In this document: positions 54,701 to 64,000 of the stretch, in pieces
How the letters are laid out: every line of letters begins with the position of its first letter
Numbering within the stretch: position 1 is the stretch's first letter
Notes under the pieces: generated by a model
Told to the model about the DNA's origin: nothing
The model's database searches: none
What the model saw: only the letters and a program-made list of their open reading frames with translations
Position numbers and translations under genes: made by a program
Assembly (NCBI RefSeq): GCF_001949145.1
Contig: NW_019091486.1
Coordinates: 361,745 to 425,744, forward strand
Source of the DNA: Acanthaster planci
Lineage: Eukaryota; Echinodermata; Asteroidea; Valvatida; Acanthasteridae
DNA length: 64,000 nucleotides
Reading direction: 5' to 3'

Positions 54701-57700
54701 CAGGGTTTCTCGTCATCAGGAGACGGGTACAATCGACACTTTGACGCCATACTATCGACCTTCGAACGCAAGGAACGCTGTGTTGACGACAATATCCACT
54801 TCGACACTGACCTGGAACAGCAGTGGTGGCGGACCATCGACTTGCTCACACGGCCAGGCAGGCTCGTGCTGAACCCAGACAAGTTCCAGTTCGCCGAAAA
54901 AAGTGTAAATTTTGCCGGATTTAGGGTGTCCAACTCTACTATCAAACCCCTCCCCAAGTACCTTGACGCCATCTGAGACTTCCCTACCCCATGCTCCACG
55001 ACGGATATCAGAAGTTGGTTTGGTTTCGTCAACCAGGTGGCCAACTACGCCCAGCTTCGCGACACAATGGCCCCATTCAAACCATTCCTCAGCCCACGCT
55101 GCAAATTCTCATGGACCCCCGAGTTGGAAGAGACTTTCCAGGCGTCCGAGGTAGCCATTGTGGAAGCCTTTCGCCAGGGCGTGTAGATTTTCGACATAAG
55201 GAGGCAAACGTGCCTCCGCCCGGACTGGTCGAAGCGTGGTATCGGATACTTCCTCCTCCAGCAACATTGCAGCTGCACATCCGGCATGCCTGACTGCTGC
55301 ACCGGGGGATGGAGGATCACCCTGGCTGGCTCCCGTTTCTTATCCTCCGCGGAGCAACGCTACGCAGCCATTGAGGGGGAAGCTCTGGCCGTTGCCTGGG
55401 GCCTCGAACAGTCATGGTACTTCACCGAAGGGAGCGACAACCTCATCGTGGTCACCGACCACGAGCCACTTGTGAAGATCTTCGGAGACCGCACGCTGGA
55501 TGAGATATCCAAATCCCGATTCTTCCGTCTCAAGCAACGCACCCTCCCATGGCGCTTCGAAATCAAGCATATGTCTGGTAAGAGCAACCATGCCGCCGAC
55601 GCAGCATCAAGGCACCCCTTCCCGTCCAACTCAGCGACCGACTGCCCATTGGAAATGTCAGGCCGTCCCGACGTTGTCGAGTCAGCTTTGATGACCTCCA
55701 TCTGCAATGAAGCCCAAGAGCTCGGCTTGATCTCATGGCCCCTCATCGTACAAAAAACTGCAGCAGATGCATCCCTAGGTCACCTTTTACAGCGGATTGA
55801 ATGCGGATCCCTGCCACCCAACCGCGATGACCCTAATATTGCCAACCTCGGGTCCATTGCCGAGTCCTTCAACGCACACGAGGGCGTCCTGTTATACCAA
55901 GATGGCGGTGTGGTCCCGCCGTCCCTTCGCCGTCGTGTCTTAGAGAGGCTCCACGCAGCTCACCAGGAAATATCTACAATGGAACAGCGTGCCCGCGCCA
56001 TTTTCTATTGGCCGGGGATGTCGAGGGGCATTCGCAAAACCCGCGAGTGATGTACCGATTGTAACCGGAACGCCCCCTCACAAGCCGCCACACCGCCACT
56101 ACCATCGCCACCACCAGCGTCACCATTTCAGGCGATATTTGCAGACTTCTTTGATCACAGAGGTGGCCACTATCTCATTGTAGATGATTGCCTTTCAGGT
56201 TGGGTGGACGTATACAACTCAAAAGCAGGCCCCAGCCTTGGTGGGTCCGCTGGCCTAGTCCGCCACCTTCGGTCATTCTTCACCGCATTCGGTGTACCAG
56301 AAGAGATCTCGAGCGATCACGGCACGGAGTTTACGGCTACCCATGCAGAAGACTACCTCCGTCTATGGGGAGTCAGACACTGCTTGTCCTCAGTCGGCTT
56401 CCATCAATCGAACGGCAGAGCAGAGGTCGCGGTGAAGACGGCCAAACGTCTGCTGAGGTCCAACACGGGCCCGACCAGCAGCGTCGATCACGACCGCTTC
56501 ATGCGTGCAACGTTACAGCTACGTAATACACCTGATCCTGACTGCAACCTCTCACCAGCGGAGATAATATTCGGCCGTCCGTTACGAGACACACTCTCCT
56601 TCGTCAACCGACTGGAGAAATCCCCAATCTCCACATCCCCCCCATGTGGCGCCAGGCGTGGGAGGCGAAGGAACAGGCTCCTTGTCCCGGCCACTTTGAC
56701 TCAAGTGAAGTCTAAGGCATCAAAACTACAATTGATGAATTGGGTCACTACAACACCGAACAAACACTGTGTCAGAAACTCAATCATATTGTTACCTTGA
56801 ACTATGTCCACTGGGTCGGCTTGGAAGCTATATTCAATTCAAAAGAAATTCTAAAATATGTTTCCACTTAAATTAACTCTGAAAGAGCCCAACCCACAGC
56901 CCTCTCCATCTCAGCATGCATGTAAAGTTCGAAATCAAGCAGATGTACGTTTATTGTTAAGGTCATTTGAAGTTTAAGTCTACATGTGTGCCAGCTCATT
57001 TGCATCGAGCATTGTAGTTTTGAAAATCATTTTTGGCTAGCCTATTTCAGAAAAAATGTGCACTGCAAAAGAACAGTATATGTTTTAACAATACTGTTGT
57101 ACAAGTGACTGCAAAAAGTGACTCTTTAACCTTGAAGGCCCTGACCCCGAAAATCAAATACACAGTAGCAAAATCAGAAAAAAAATAATTAGGGAGGCGG
57201 AATCCTTCCAGGCTCTTTTAGGGTTAAGGCGGCAAATCTGACTTGAACACTCGTCTACATGTAGTTGATCAGAACCAATGGCATGCCATAGGCTATTTAG
57301 ATTTAGTACACGCCGTCTTGATGAAAAGAACCAGCAACAACAACCAGGAAGGATTTTACAAACCTTTTTAAAGCTTAGGCCTGTAACGGATAGGGGTTCA
57401 GCCCGGTATGTGAAAATCGGAGAACAAGAAGAATAGGCGAATATAATAGCACTGTACCCGATTACTCGACAAAACAAACTAACATAGACATCATTAGTAC
57501 ATTCCGGGGCGTAGAGGGCGCAAACCAGCTCCAAGAGATCAGGCGAGCATTTGGTGCTCAGCAGAGGAAGGAAGTGGTAGGAAGAGACCTCGGCTTGGTA
57601 TTGGGAGGTGTGACCGAGCACATCAGGGGACTGAACGAAGCCGGTACGTAAGAACGGAGCGCACAGAGTGTGGTTGAAAGATGGGATGCATCTTACTGAA

Positions 57701-60700
57701 ATGTGAGAGAAATGAACAATGAAAAGCACAATTAGTTGGACACGAAGTTTTAACAATTTTACAGCACAGTAATTAAAGGGAAACTCAACCCTCCATTTTA
57801 CAAACAGTATGATGAAATATTATCCTTTCAAATGTCATCAGTAGTATAACTTTCTACGTTTTAGTTGAATGTAAAAAAATGGCTTCTTGTTTCCTAACGT
57901 CTCTATACCGTGCGCACAGCGCTGCATTATTACTAAACTCTCGAAAATCCGACGTAATATCCACACCAGACAGAAACCGTGAAGCATCAGCATTGTGTAC
58001 TAGTGCCTTCGCTGATGGTGGGATGTCCTGGTGTCCATTTGTATCTATTAAGGATAGCATATCCTGGACTGATCCCCGTCCCTACATGTATTACACAAGG
58101 ACCAGTAGCTAGCTGGCTTCTCGGGTCCGTAGTCGGTTTAGCTTTGCATCTGCTTAATTGCCCCTTTATGATGTCTTTTAAGTGCGTGACAACTGAACAA
58201 ATTCTCTTGGGGAATTCCCAGAAACATTTTTGTCCTATTTAGGAAATCTATATGACAGCATGTAAGGCGTTCGGTTGCTCAAGTTATCCTGATTCCCAAG
58301 CCAGTGGAATATTGTCTTTTCATCCAAGATCCAAGCAAGCTTCCCGAAATTTGCAAGCATTGGATCCATAACATAACAACTCGATTTCAAACCCGTTTGT
58401 GCCCAGTAAGGCGATCTTCTTGTGTGATTAGTATGATGCTTCTTGCTGCTCGTGAATGACAGCGCGTGGCAAACGCGTAGGGACACGACCAAGACTAATG
58501 CGGACGTGTTTGGCAAGTGTTGACATAACGCTATAAAATCCCACGTGCAGTGGAAGCTTGAACCTCATGGCAGCGCTCTTGTGAGTAAAAAACAGAGCTT
58601 TTTAAATACACCTGATATATAAAAATGAAATACAACCATAATTATAAACTTTGAATTCACTGACACGTTATTTTAAAGAAAAAAAACATAATCCAGTGCC
58701 GGAATTGCCTTCCAAAATGTCAAAACCATTAAGTCCCTATAACTGTTTACCTACCAAGTGGCCGGATGATGGTTGTTCGAGGCAAATTTCCCCCAGCTGA
58801 CTTGCACGTGTAAGTGCCAGTGTCTTCCAGACGAACCTTGTCGAAGTAGAGCATTGTCAACCTTGGGGAAAGCTGCATGACACGCCCCCCTGACAGCAGA
58901 TGACCTGCAGAGTCCGAAACTGTTGTTGTGTCAACTCGTTTTCCGATTTGTACTTGCCATAATTTTGGATTCAATAACAAGGACATGAGAGCAAAATCAC
59001 TGGTAGAATGGATTTGTATTATGGGTATGGTATAAAACAAATTAATGAGTTTTGCTGCCAAGGACTACTGGTACTTCGAGGACACACCAAAAACTGTGCC
59101 AGCACTGCATACATAAGTGTGAACCTCTGCACAAAAGAAGTACAGACAATGTAAGGTGATACGACCATGGACGTATATAAAAGAAAACCCCAGACTTGTA
59201 ACGCCGTTGTATGAAAAAGAGGCGGCATGTGGGTGAAGCCAACATAGAATAGTAAAGTATGTTATATTTAATGTGATACGATGTCCTAGAAGTATTGATG
59301 ATGCATGATATTGACACTGTTATTAACATGGAAAGTGTGTGATTGAGCATGGACGGGTGTGTTGCTATGCGTTGATAAAAGCACAACCGGTCGCGGTAGC
59401 ACAGTCATTATAATATTGGTATCGATACCGGTAGTGTATTGCTGCCGACATTGATATTGTCAGTGAAGTGTCATCGGCATTGGCACTAACATGGATGTCT
59501 CTGGTTGGATGTGATGCGGTGCCATAACATGAGAAAGAAAATATATACATCGGAAGTTAGTTGAAATCGTAGTTGCCAGTTGGCATTTCGATAACTTTAA
59601 AAACCGAACGATTCATTTTCGACTTATTGAATGCTTGTCTCGAAAAAACGAATGGATGTCTGATTGGCAAAGTGTGAGCTTGGGAACAATAAACATAACG
59701 TTGCATCAGCCTCATTAGTCAATTTAATGAAAGCATTTGCAGTGCAGGATGGGCACGTACCAGAGGGTAAAGTCGGTGGGATGAGTTCGCCATCAGGACC
59801 GTAGAACTCTGGCGGTGATTCCGGCGTCTCTTCCTCTACTAAGCAGTACACCCTCACGCGCTCATCGAAAAATTGAAAATCATCTCTGCGAATAGAAGCC
59901 TCTGCAGAGAATGACAGATATTTTCTGGTAATCTCCGTTCCTGAATCGTTGGACTTTTTAATAATTGTTTTAATCTCTCTGGCATCATTGTCCGGTGAGT
60001 CTTTGACGTGTCGTGCCTGCTTTTAGTTGACTAACCTCAACGGGAACTTAGCCATGGTTAATGAGATCCTGCGGAAGGAATCTCCACACTAGGTATGTGA
60101 GGTAAGTGCTGATGCGCGGGGTTTTTTGGGGAGGGGGGCTAGCTAAAGTTTGGTAATAATGTCGTGCTGCAGTGTGACAGCAAACTTCTGCAGCGTGATG
60201 CCACCGTCACACTTCTGTATCATAATGCCCATTCTGAGTTGTGTTGGAATGGACACTAAACGATCGTATTCATAAACGTAATTTAACACAATTAACGTGT
60301 TGGACAGATTGCGAAAAAGAACGCTTTGACTTAGACTCTTGAAATACGACGTAGCAAGAAATGCTGATGACACTTGTGGCGACGTGTTAGGGGATTTGGA
60401 CAGTTGCTATGCCTGTATATAGTGACTTCTAGAAAAGGGGGATGTCCTTGCCCGGTCTTAAAAGAGTAGGCTTTATGCTGTCTTTGGAAGCATTTGACAA
60501 AGCATAGTGACCTGAGTGGAATGTTAAGCACATACTTTTCCAATTCATAATTAGCTTTTTTAGCTTTAGTTCCAGCCTCCCCCCTTAGAAATTTCTGGAT
60601 CACGCCCTCCGTTTGGAAAATCCTGGATCCGCACCTGGTCACACAATATGTAAGCGACGGGCACATGAAATGTCGGAGACCATGTTCCTTAAAATGATTA

Positions 60701-63700
60701 TGCATAGCGTGTAATCCTAATTGAAACACGCACGTTTCGTGAAATTTCTTGTTGGTGTCAGCATGCCTTGACCGATATTCTTCAAACAATTGCGTTAGTC
60801 CAACGCTTTAGGCACGTCGATAGCATCTCGGACATGTCTGTCCAACGCACTCACACGTCAATAACGTGTCCTGCCGTGACATTCAATGTCTCTTACCGCG
60901 TACATAGGCCTACTGTTGCTGTATGCGTCGCGTTTCGGACGCTATTTCATTTATTGATTTTGCAGGTAAAAGGTTACAATTAAACCAAATGAACAGACAT
61001 GTAGATGTATAAAGATTGACAAGAAAGAGAGTGAAGCAACACCCCCGCAGGATTGCAAAAAGACAAAGTAAATTGCTGTCAAGCTGCTCCCGCCTTTGTG
61101 TCACTTAAACTACACAAAGAAACAAATACGTGTACTCGTATACTGCGCGTTGAAAACAGGAAATGAAAAAGATAATAAACATGACCTACTAAAATGAATA
61201 AAGTGAAAACTCCATCAGTTTGCAGCCAATCAAAAGAACAACGTGCAGCTTGACCGCGATGGCACCTGGATACGAGACAGTTACCGTGATTGGTCACGAG
61301 TCCGCGTCTACGCAGCTAGCCACGCGCGGGCCAAATCGACCGGGAATATACCATAAAATGGAGTGGTTTGGGGAAAATGAAAGTACAATTCTAAAACAAA
61401 ATCTTTGGAAATCCATTATACATTGATTTCTTTTGACTCTCTGACTAAAAAAGAAATTTATGGCTGTTTATAAATATGTGCTTGGCCGATCTTAAACTAA
61501 CGTTGAAGATGCGGCTCGGGCATTAGTCATTGGAGAAATAAACTTACCAGATGTCATCCAATCAAATTCTTTGATACAGCGTGAGGAATCTGCCTTGGAC
61601 GAAAAGCGATCGCATGGCAAAATCCCCAGTAGCCAGTTAAGTTGATCGCCGTGTGACGAGGCGTTGCATGCGCTACGAACGCTCGTGCAGAACTCCCGAC
61701 AAGGCCTTTGGAGCCCCCACAGATACGATGAACACCTGCTTCAGGAAGAAATAATCCTCTTGTGAGCGTGTACGGATCGTTTTTCCCCAAAGCATGACAA
61801 TAATTTCAGCCCAGACTTCGAACCAGTTTCAACCTCTTTACTTTGATTAATAAACAAATCTAAATAACCGTCTTTATTTTGTTTTCTCCAGGCCATCATT
61901 ACGTCTTGTTTTTTTTTTTTTCCTTCTTTTTTTTTCTTTTTTTTTTTCAAATCATTGACCCAACAACTAATCTCTGATCAGGATTCCGATCTATGTGAAA
62001 CAAATAGGCAAAGTATCGTTAACAATTTCGGTACGGGGGTGCCATGATGGTGCAGAGTAACTCGTGCAGACGCGGTAAGCAGCCATCACCAGACTCCAGC
62101 AAGTCTTCCGAAAAGTAATTTTGCCAATCAGTCAGCAGCCTGTCTGGGGGGTCCCACTGCCAGTAGCGATCCTGACGAACGACGGTGTCATAGCCAAGTC
62201 GGCTGCAGTGCATTATGTCAGCTCGCTCGCAGTTGTCAGGCAATGACTCTGCGCGAAAAAAACACATACTTAACAATTACTTACAATATTCAGAACAGTC
62301 ACGTGATGTGTGGGCAATCCGTCGTTAATTCTACTTTTTTGGCCAAACAGTTGTTTCGTACAACTCCCTTGCTCATGCTAGCAATGGTAAGGAATGCTGT
62401 GACTATTCCGACTCGTACTGCGGAAACAAAGGTACTTGGTTTCTCAAGGTATTTTCCTTTACTTGCATCCAGTTGGAGTTTATTAATTCGATGCTGTCCA
62501 GGCACTGTCTTTTACTAATTTATGGTATAAACAGCTAGGAGAACGTTCGTTCCACAGGCAAATCATGATTATCTTTAGCTGATTCAACTAAATAACACTT
62601 CACCCCACGAAGCGTGATAACCCAAGAACCAATCTTCTAACTGCACTTTATCATGAATATAATTTTTGAATATTGACTTTGAACAGGTGATAACTCACCG
62701 GTGACGTAGGGAGGAAACCAGACCGTTGAAGGCTGAGTTCCGCGCCCGTTGATATTCGAAGACCACAACAACGCATGATACCCGACCTTGTCAGGCAACT
62801 CGACATATATCTGCAATCCCATACGGACGATTCACAATAGTGCGCCACCAAGAGTTTGCCAAGAATTCGGTGGGTAATCATGTCGACCCTCTCCAAACAC
62901 GCATTGGGTCGACAAATTTCGCGCACTGTGATTTGTCAACCCATTGCAAACTTTTGGTAGCACGCTATTCTTAAACGGCCATATTGTTTTTTTTTTTTAA
63001 CTTCATTTCTCCAAAATACATTCGAGTTAATATGGACAATATTTCATCAAGCAGAATTTAACCTTAGCAGTTAGTATTGCCAGGGAAGATGAAAAAGTGA
63101 CAAAGTAAGGACTGAAAAATAGAAGCAGAGACAGAAATTAAGGAACTGCATGCGATCTTTGATATGAAACGGAATAACTGAGAACAGATCAAACAGAATG
63201 GATGAGAAAAGTGCACAAAGTAGCACGGACAGATAAAAAACACCAAGATCGCTTAAAATTATTCATCAGTCAGTTTTCCTCGCCCATTGGTTGAGAACAA
63301 GTTGCGGAGCCGCTCGGAAGTGGACAATAAAAGACAAGCTCGTGGGAGGCACATACCAACATTGCTGAAGGGGTAATTAATGAACAAAAAAAACAAAATA
63401 AAGACACCAAAAAAGTAAAAAGCTTGATCAAAATGCCTGGAAATCAGATTTAAGTTTTTTGACTTTCCGACTGAAAAAAAAGTCCTTTGCTCGTCTTTGC
63501 TGGGCTGATTTTAAACATCCGCCTAAGAACTGCTTCTAAGAATAGACGCTGGTAATGTCCCGCGCTGCAAGGTGATGGGTTACGTGTCATCCTTAGCTGA
63601 CTGCTAAGCACATTACATTAATAAAATCGATAACAGAGGGAAAAAATGAAAAGAGATCCATTACCTTCTGTAGGCCTGTATCGTTCCATTGAAGATTCGA

Positions 63701-63840
63701 GGAACCTTGTCGGATTTCATGTCGTAAAATCTTGTCGTACCAAACATACCCAATGTCCTTGATAAATTCGACAATACCTTGGGTTAAGTTGACACGGCTG
63801 GCGTTTAGGATTGTCACTGGCTCTTGGGGTTTCTTCACAT
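48577..63840 (-). CDS. Frizzled-CRD / Ig / Frizzled-CRD / VCBS-like extracellular protein, 3' part
   Basis: Eleven exons read right to left: 63665-63840, 62699-62810, 62035-62248, 61548-61735, 59761-59883, 58755-58904, 57490-57695, 51834-51990, 50955-51084, 49626-49796, 48577-48715. They join without a stop into 588 residues, the first partial. Numbering from there: 1-96 unrecognised, with three N-glycosylation sequons and no Cys; 97-230 Frizzled CRD with ten Cys; 231-321 Ig domain (C244 to C305, EDTGTYTC); 322-442 second CRD with eight Cys (CALYAPEC is typical); 443-588 two VCBS/FG-GAP-like units. No kinase, transmembrane segment or Kringle is seen, so this differs from ROR and MuSK, which also combine Ig and CRD. 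Presumably secreted; a Wnt- or lipid-binding role is inferred from the CRDs only. The 5' end is outside the window. The weakest joins are the gtctat donor at 57490 and the acceptor at 59883. Confidence 0.8.
49626..49796 (-). CDS. VCBS-like unit 1 end and unit 2 motif
   Basis: VVSIGQFKMLSCALAGTQGQ, then WYMKDEDGDGRDDYCR, the D-x-D-G-D-G calcium-binding loop of FG-GAP/VCBS repeats joined to D-Y-C-R. Acceptor tctcag, donor gtgata, phase 2. Confidence 0.82.
50955..51084 (-). CDS. VCBS-like unit 1
   Basis: EQMVPTKRDCINLRRYDITD, then WVDVQGQGTANDYCR. Donor is gcaagt, a GC-AG intron, supported by the phase and by the duplicate, whose donor is gtaagc. Confidence 0.78.
51834..51990 (-). CDS. CRD 2, second half
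   Basis: WYDRMWDSNLPSQQLCRRVK to EWPVEINCDKLPF, ending in an Asp run coded by GAC repeats. The usual PC before RxLC is replaced by PS, so CRD 2 has eight Cys. Acceptor cttcag, donor gtagtt. Confidence 0.82.
53701..53816 (+). pseudogene. retropepsin fragment of the gypsy element
   Basis: Contains the catalytic-site motif ADTGAQSDL of retroviral-type aspartic proteases, then ends at a stop. Confidence 0.7.
54290..54975 (+). pseudogene. reverse transcriptase region of the gypsy element
   Basis: RT palm motifs in two adjacent frames separated by a TGA and a frame change near 54650. The metal-binding aspartates are present in CVDDNIHFD. Confidence 0.8.
55286..56050 (+). pseudogene. RNase H and start of integrase
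   Basis: A 254-codon open stretch: RNase H motifs (EGEALAVAWGL, VVTDHEPLVKIFGD), linker, then the integrase zinc-binding His region (LERLHAAHQE, FYWPGM). Confidence 0.8.
56105..56700 (+). pseudogene. integrase core and C-terminus
   Basis: DDE core: IFADFF near 56138, then SSDHGTEFTA, then HQSNGRAEVAVKTAKRLL (catalytic D, D, E). The C-terminal MWRQAWEAKEQA tail is in another frame. Confidence 0.8.
56876..57228. mobile_element. dispersed repeat C, copy 2
   Basis: Begins ctgaaagagccc and ends ggctcttttagggttaa, which are imperfect inverted termini. The ggtcatttgaagttt core is shared with 8478-8830. It lies just downstream of the gypsy remnant. Confidence 0.4.
57490..57695 (-). CDS. CRD 2, first half
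   Basis: VRCIPSFNHTLCAPFL opens the CRD and CSPDLLELVCALYAPEC is its centre. Acceptor tttcag. The phase-consistent donor is gtctat, which is weak. A nearby gtacta would break the frame into the next exon. Confidence 0.78.
58755..58904 (-). CDS. Ig domain, second half
   Basis: Contains RLTMLYFDKVRLEDTGTYTC, the D-x-G-x-Y-x-C motif of Ig strands E-F. Acceptor ctgcag, donor gtaggt, phase 1 at both ends. Confidence 0.85.
59761..59883 (-). CDS. Ig domain, first half
   Basis: DERVRVYCLVEEETPESPPE with the first Ig cysteine, then FYGPDGELIPP. Acceptor must be the second of two adjacent AGs (cgcagag) to keep the frame. Donor gtacgt, phase 1. Confidence 0.7.
61548..61735 (-). CDS. CRD 1, second half
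   Basis: CSSYLWGLQRPCREFCTSVR contains the PCRxxC hallmark, followed by LPCDRFSSKADSSRC with the last two CRD cysteines. Acceptor aagcag, donor gtaagt, phase 1. Confidence 0.82.
61906..61950. repeat. poly-T / poly-pyrimidine tract
   Basis: Long T runs interrupted by cc and c, in an intron of the minus-strand gene. Confidence 0.8.
62035..62248 (-). CDS. CRD 1, first half
   Basis: Starts ESLPDNCERADIMHCSRLGY, matching the C-x(7)-C-x(3)-GY opening of Frizzled CRDs, and ends LPRLHELLCTIMAPP. Acceptor gcgcag, donor gtaccg, phase 2. Confidence 0.82.
62699..62810 (-). CDS. CRD gene exon, end of unknown module
   Basis: IYVELPDKVGYHALLWSSN to WFPPYVT. Phase 0 in, phase 1 out. Acceptor ggattgcag lies next to MITE copy C; donor gtgagt. 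Confidence 0.7.
62819..62986. mobile_element. MITE family 1, copy C, next to a splice acceptor
   Basis: Same termini (atacggacgattcacaatag at the left, ccatattg at the right) and the same caagagtttgc block, more diverged inside. Its left end is about 8 bases from the 3' splice site of a minus-strand exon that begins at 62810, so the intron's 3' end, including any branch point and pyrimidine tract, is largely MITE sequence. Confidence 0.8.
63665..63840 (-). CDS. CRD gene, first exon in window (internal)
   Basis: Acceptor ctcccctcag, donor gtaatg. Reads VKKPQEPVTILNASRVN then WYDKILRHEI and ends TGLQK. Enters in phase 1, so an earlier exon exists beyond the right edge or in 63841-64000. Domain not recognised. 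Confidence 0.7.
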
Positions 63841-64000
63841 CTGAGGGGAGGGGGTAATGCTGCAAGTGATTAGTGCGTAGCTGCAGCAGTTGCCTGTGAT
63901 TGCTCCTAGCATGGAGACTTCTTTAATTTTCTGTGCTAAAAATCCTTATCATCTCTTATTGTAGGTCAAATAACGATTGTGGTCAAAATTAACGCGCGGC
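63841..64000. other. intron sequence at the right edge
   Basis: Follows the acceptor of the rightmost CRD-gene exon. No exon is seen here, so the gene's upstream exons lie outside. Confidence 0.4.

Larger units (their letters stand above)
53255..56810 (+). mobile_element. Ty3/gypsy retrotransposon remnant in an intron, no LTRs seen
   Basis: On the plus strand, antisense to the host gene: a Gag-type zinc finger near 53270 (CPGCKGVFKVF); retropepsin near 53710 (ADTGAQ); reverse transcriptase from about 54290 (RTVDLSPLNKFC, FITPFGRWRYTRAPQGF, CVDD in place of YVDD); RNase H from about 55330 (LSSAEQRYAAIEGEAL); integrase from about 55915 with a core near 56150-56600. Stops and frameshifts split it, notably near 54650, 54973, 55184 and 56048, so it is inactive. 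I see no terminal repeats. It occupies the intron that splits CRD 2. Confidence 0.85.

Noticed and set aside
54093-55746. Long minus-strand open frames in the gypsy region
   Set aside because: Antisense shadows of RT, RNase H and integrase.
57154-57489. Extension of the CRD 2 open frame past the exon end
   Set aside because: After the CRD centre the frame runs into intron-like sequence and the CRD's second half is found in the exon at 51834.
60331-60789. 152-codon minus-strand open frame between CRD 1 and Ig exons
   Set aside because: No domain or cysteine pattern, and the exons on either side already join in phase without it.

Overview
This window looks like nuclear DNA of an invertebrate deuterostome, most likely an echinoderm. 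The reasons are a multi-exon glycerol kinase with small exons in kb-scale introns, an AT-rich background with many TACATGTA and TAGGCCTA words, Frizzled-type cysteine-rich domains (CRDs), and a mixture of non-LTR, Ty3/gypsy, SINE and MITE remnants. The species is an inference. Two ambiguous bases (n) occur at 30034 and 37019.

Layout. Positions 1-11 kb are mostly non-coding, with two candidate cysteine-rich exons (435-591 and 10975-11226), a decayed minus-strand exon (6728-6896), a SINE and other repeats. Positions 11622-13022 (+) hold an intronless GT92-family (DUF23) Golgi glycosyltransferase. Positions 13-18 kb are non-coding. Positions 18182-35643 (+) hold a complete glycerol kinase gene: 16 exons joined in frame, 525 codons plus stop, every junction readable. 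Its introns carry two MITE families and many palindromic TACATGTA words.

Positions 38.2-39.8 kb (-) are a degraded duplicate of the 3' end of the large minus-strand gene further right. Positions 40-42.3 kb are retroelement debris. Positions 44.7-45.7 kb (-) hold a candidate two-exon gene for a small secreted protein.

Positions 48577-63840 (-) hold the most interesting object: eleven exons that splice in frame into the last 588 residues of a secreted or extracellular protein. Its modules, in order, are an unrecognised N-terminal module, Frizzled CRD, Ig domain, second Frizzled CRD, and two VCBS/FG-GAP-like units ending in D-Y-C-R. The 5' end lies beyond the right edge. A Ty3/gypsy pol remnant (53.2-56.8 kb, opposite strand) sits in the intron that splits the second CRD, and a MITE sits about 8 bases from one 3' splice site.

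The genes do not form an operon or pathway. Glycerol kinase is metabolic, GT92 is secretory-pathway glycosylation, and the CRD/Ig/VCBS gene is presumably extracellular recognition or Wnt-related. All exon structures were built by eye from splice consensus and reading phase and have not been checked against transcripts.
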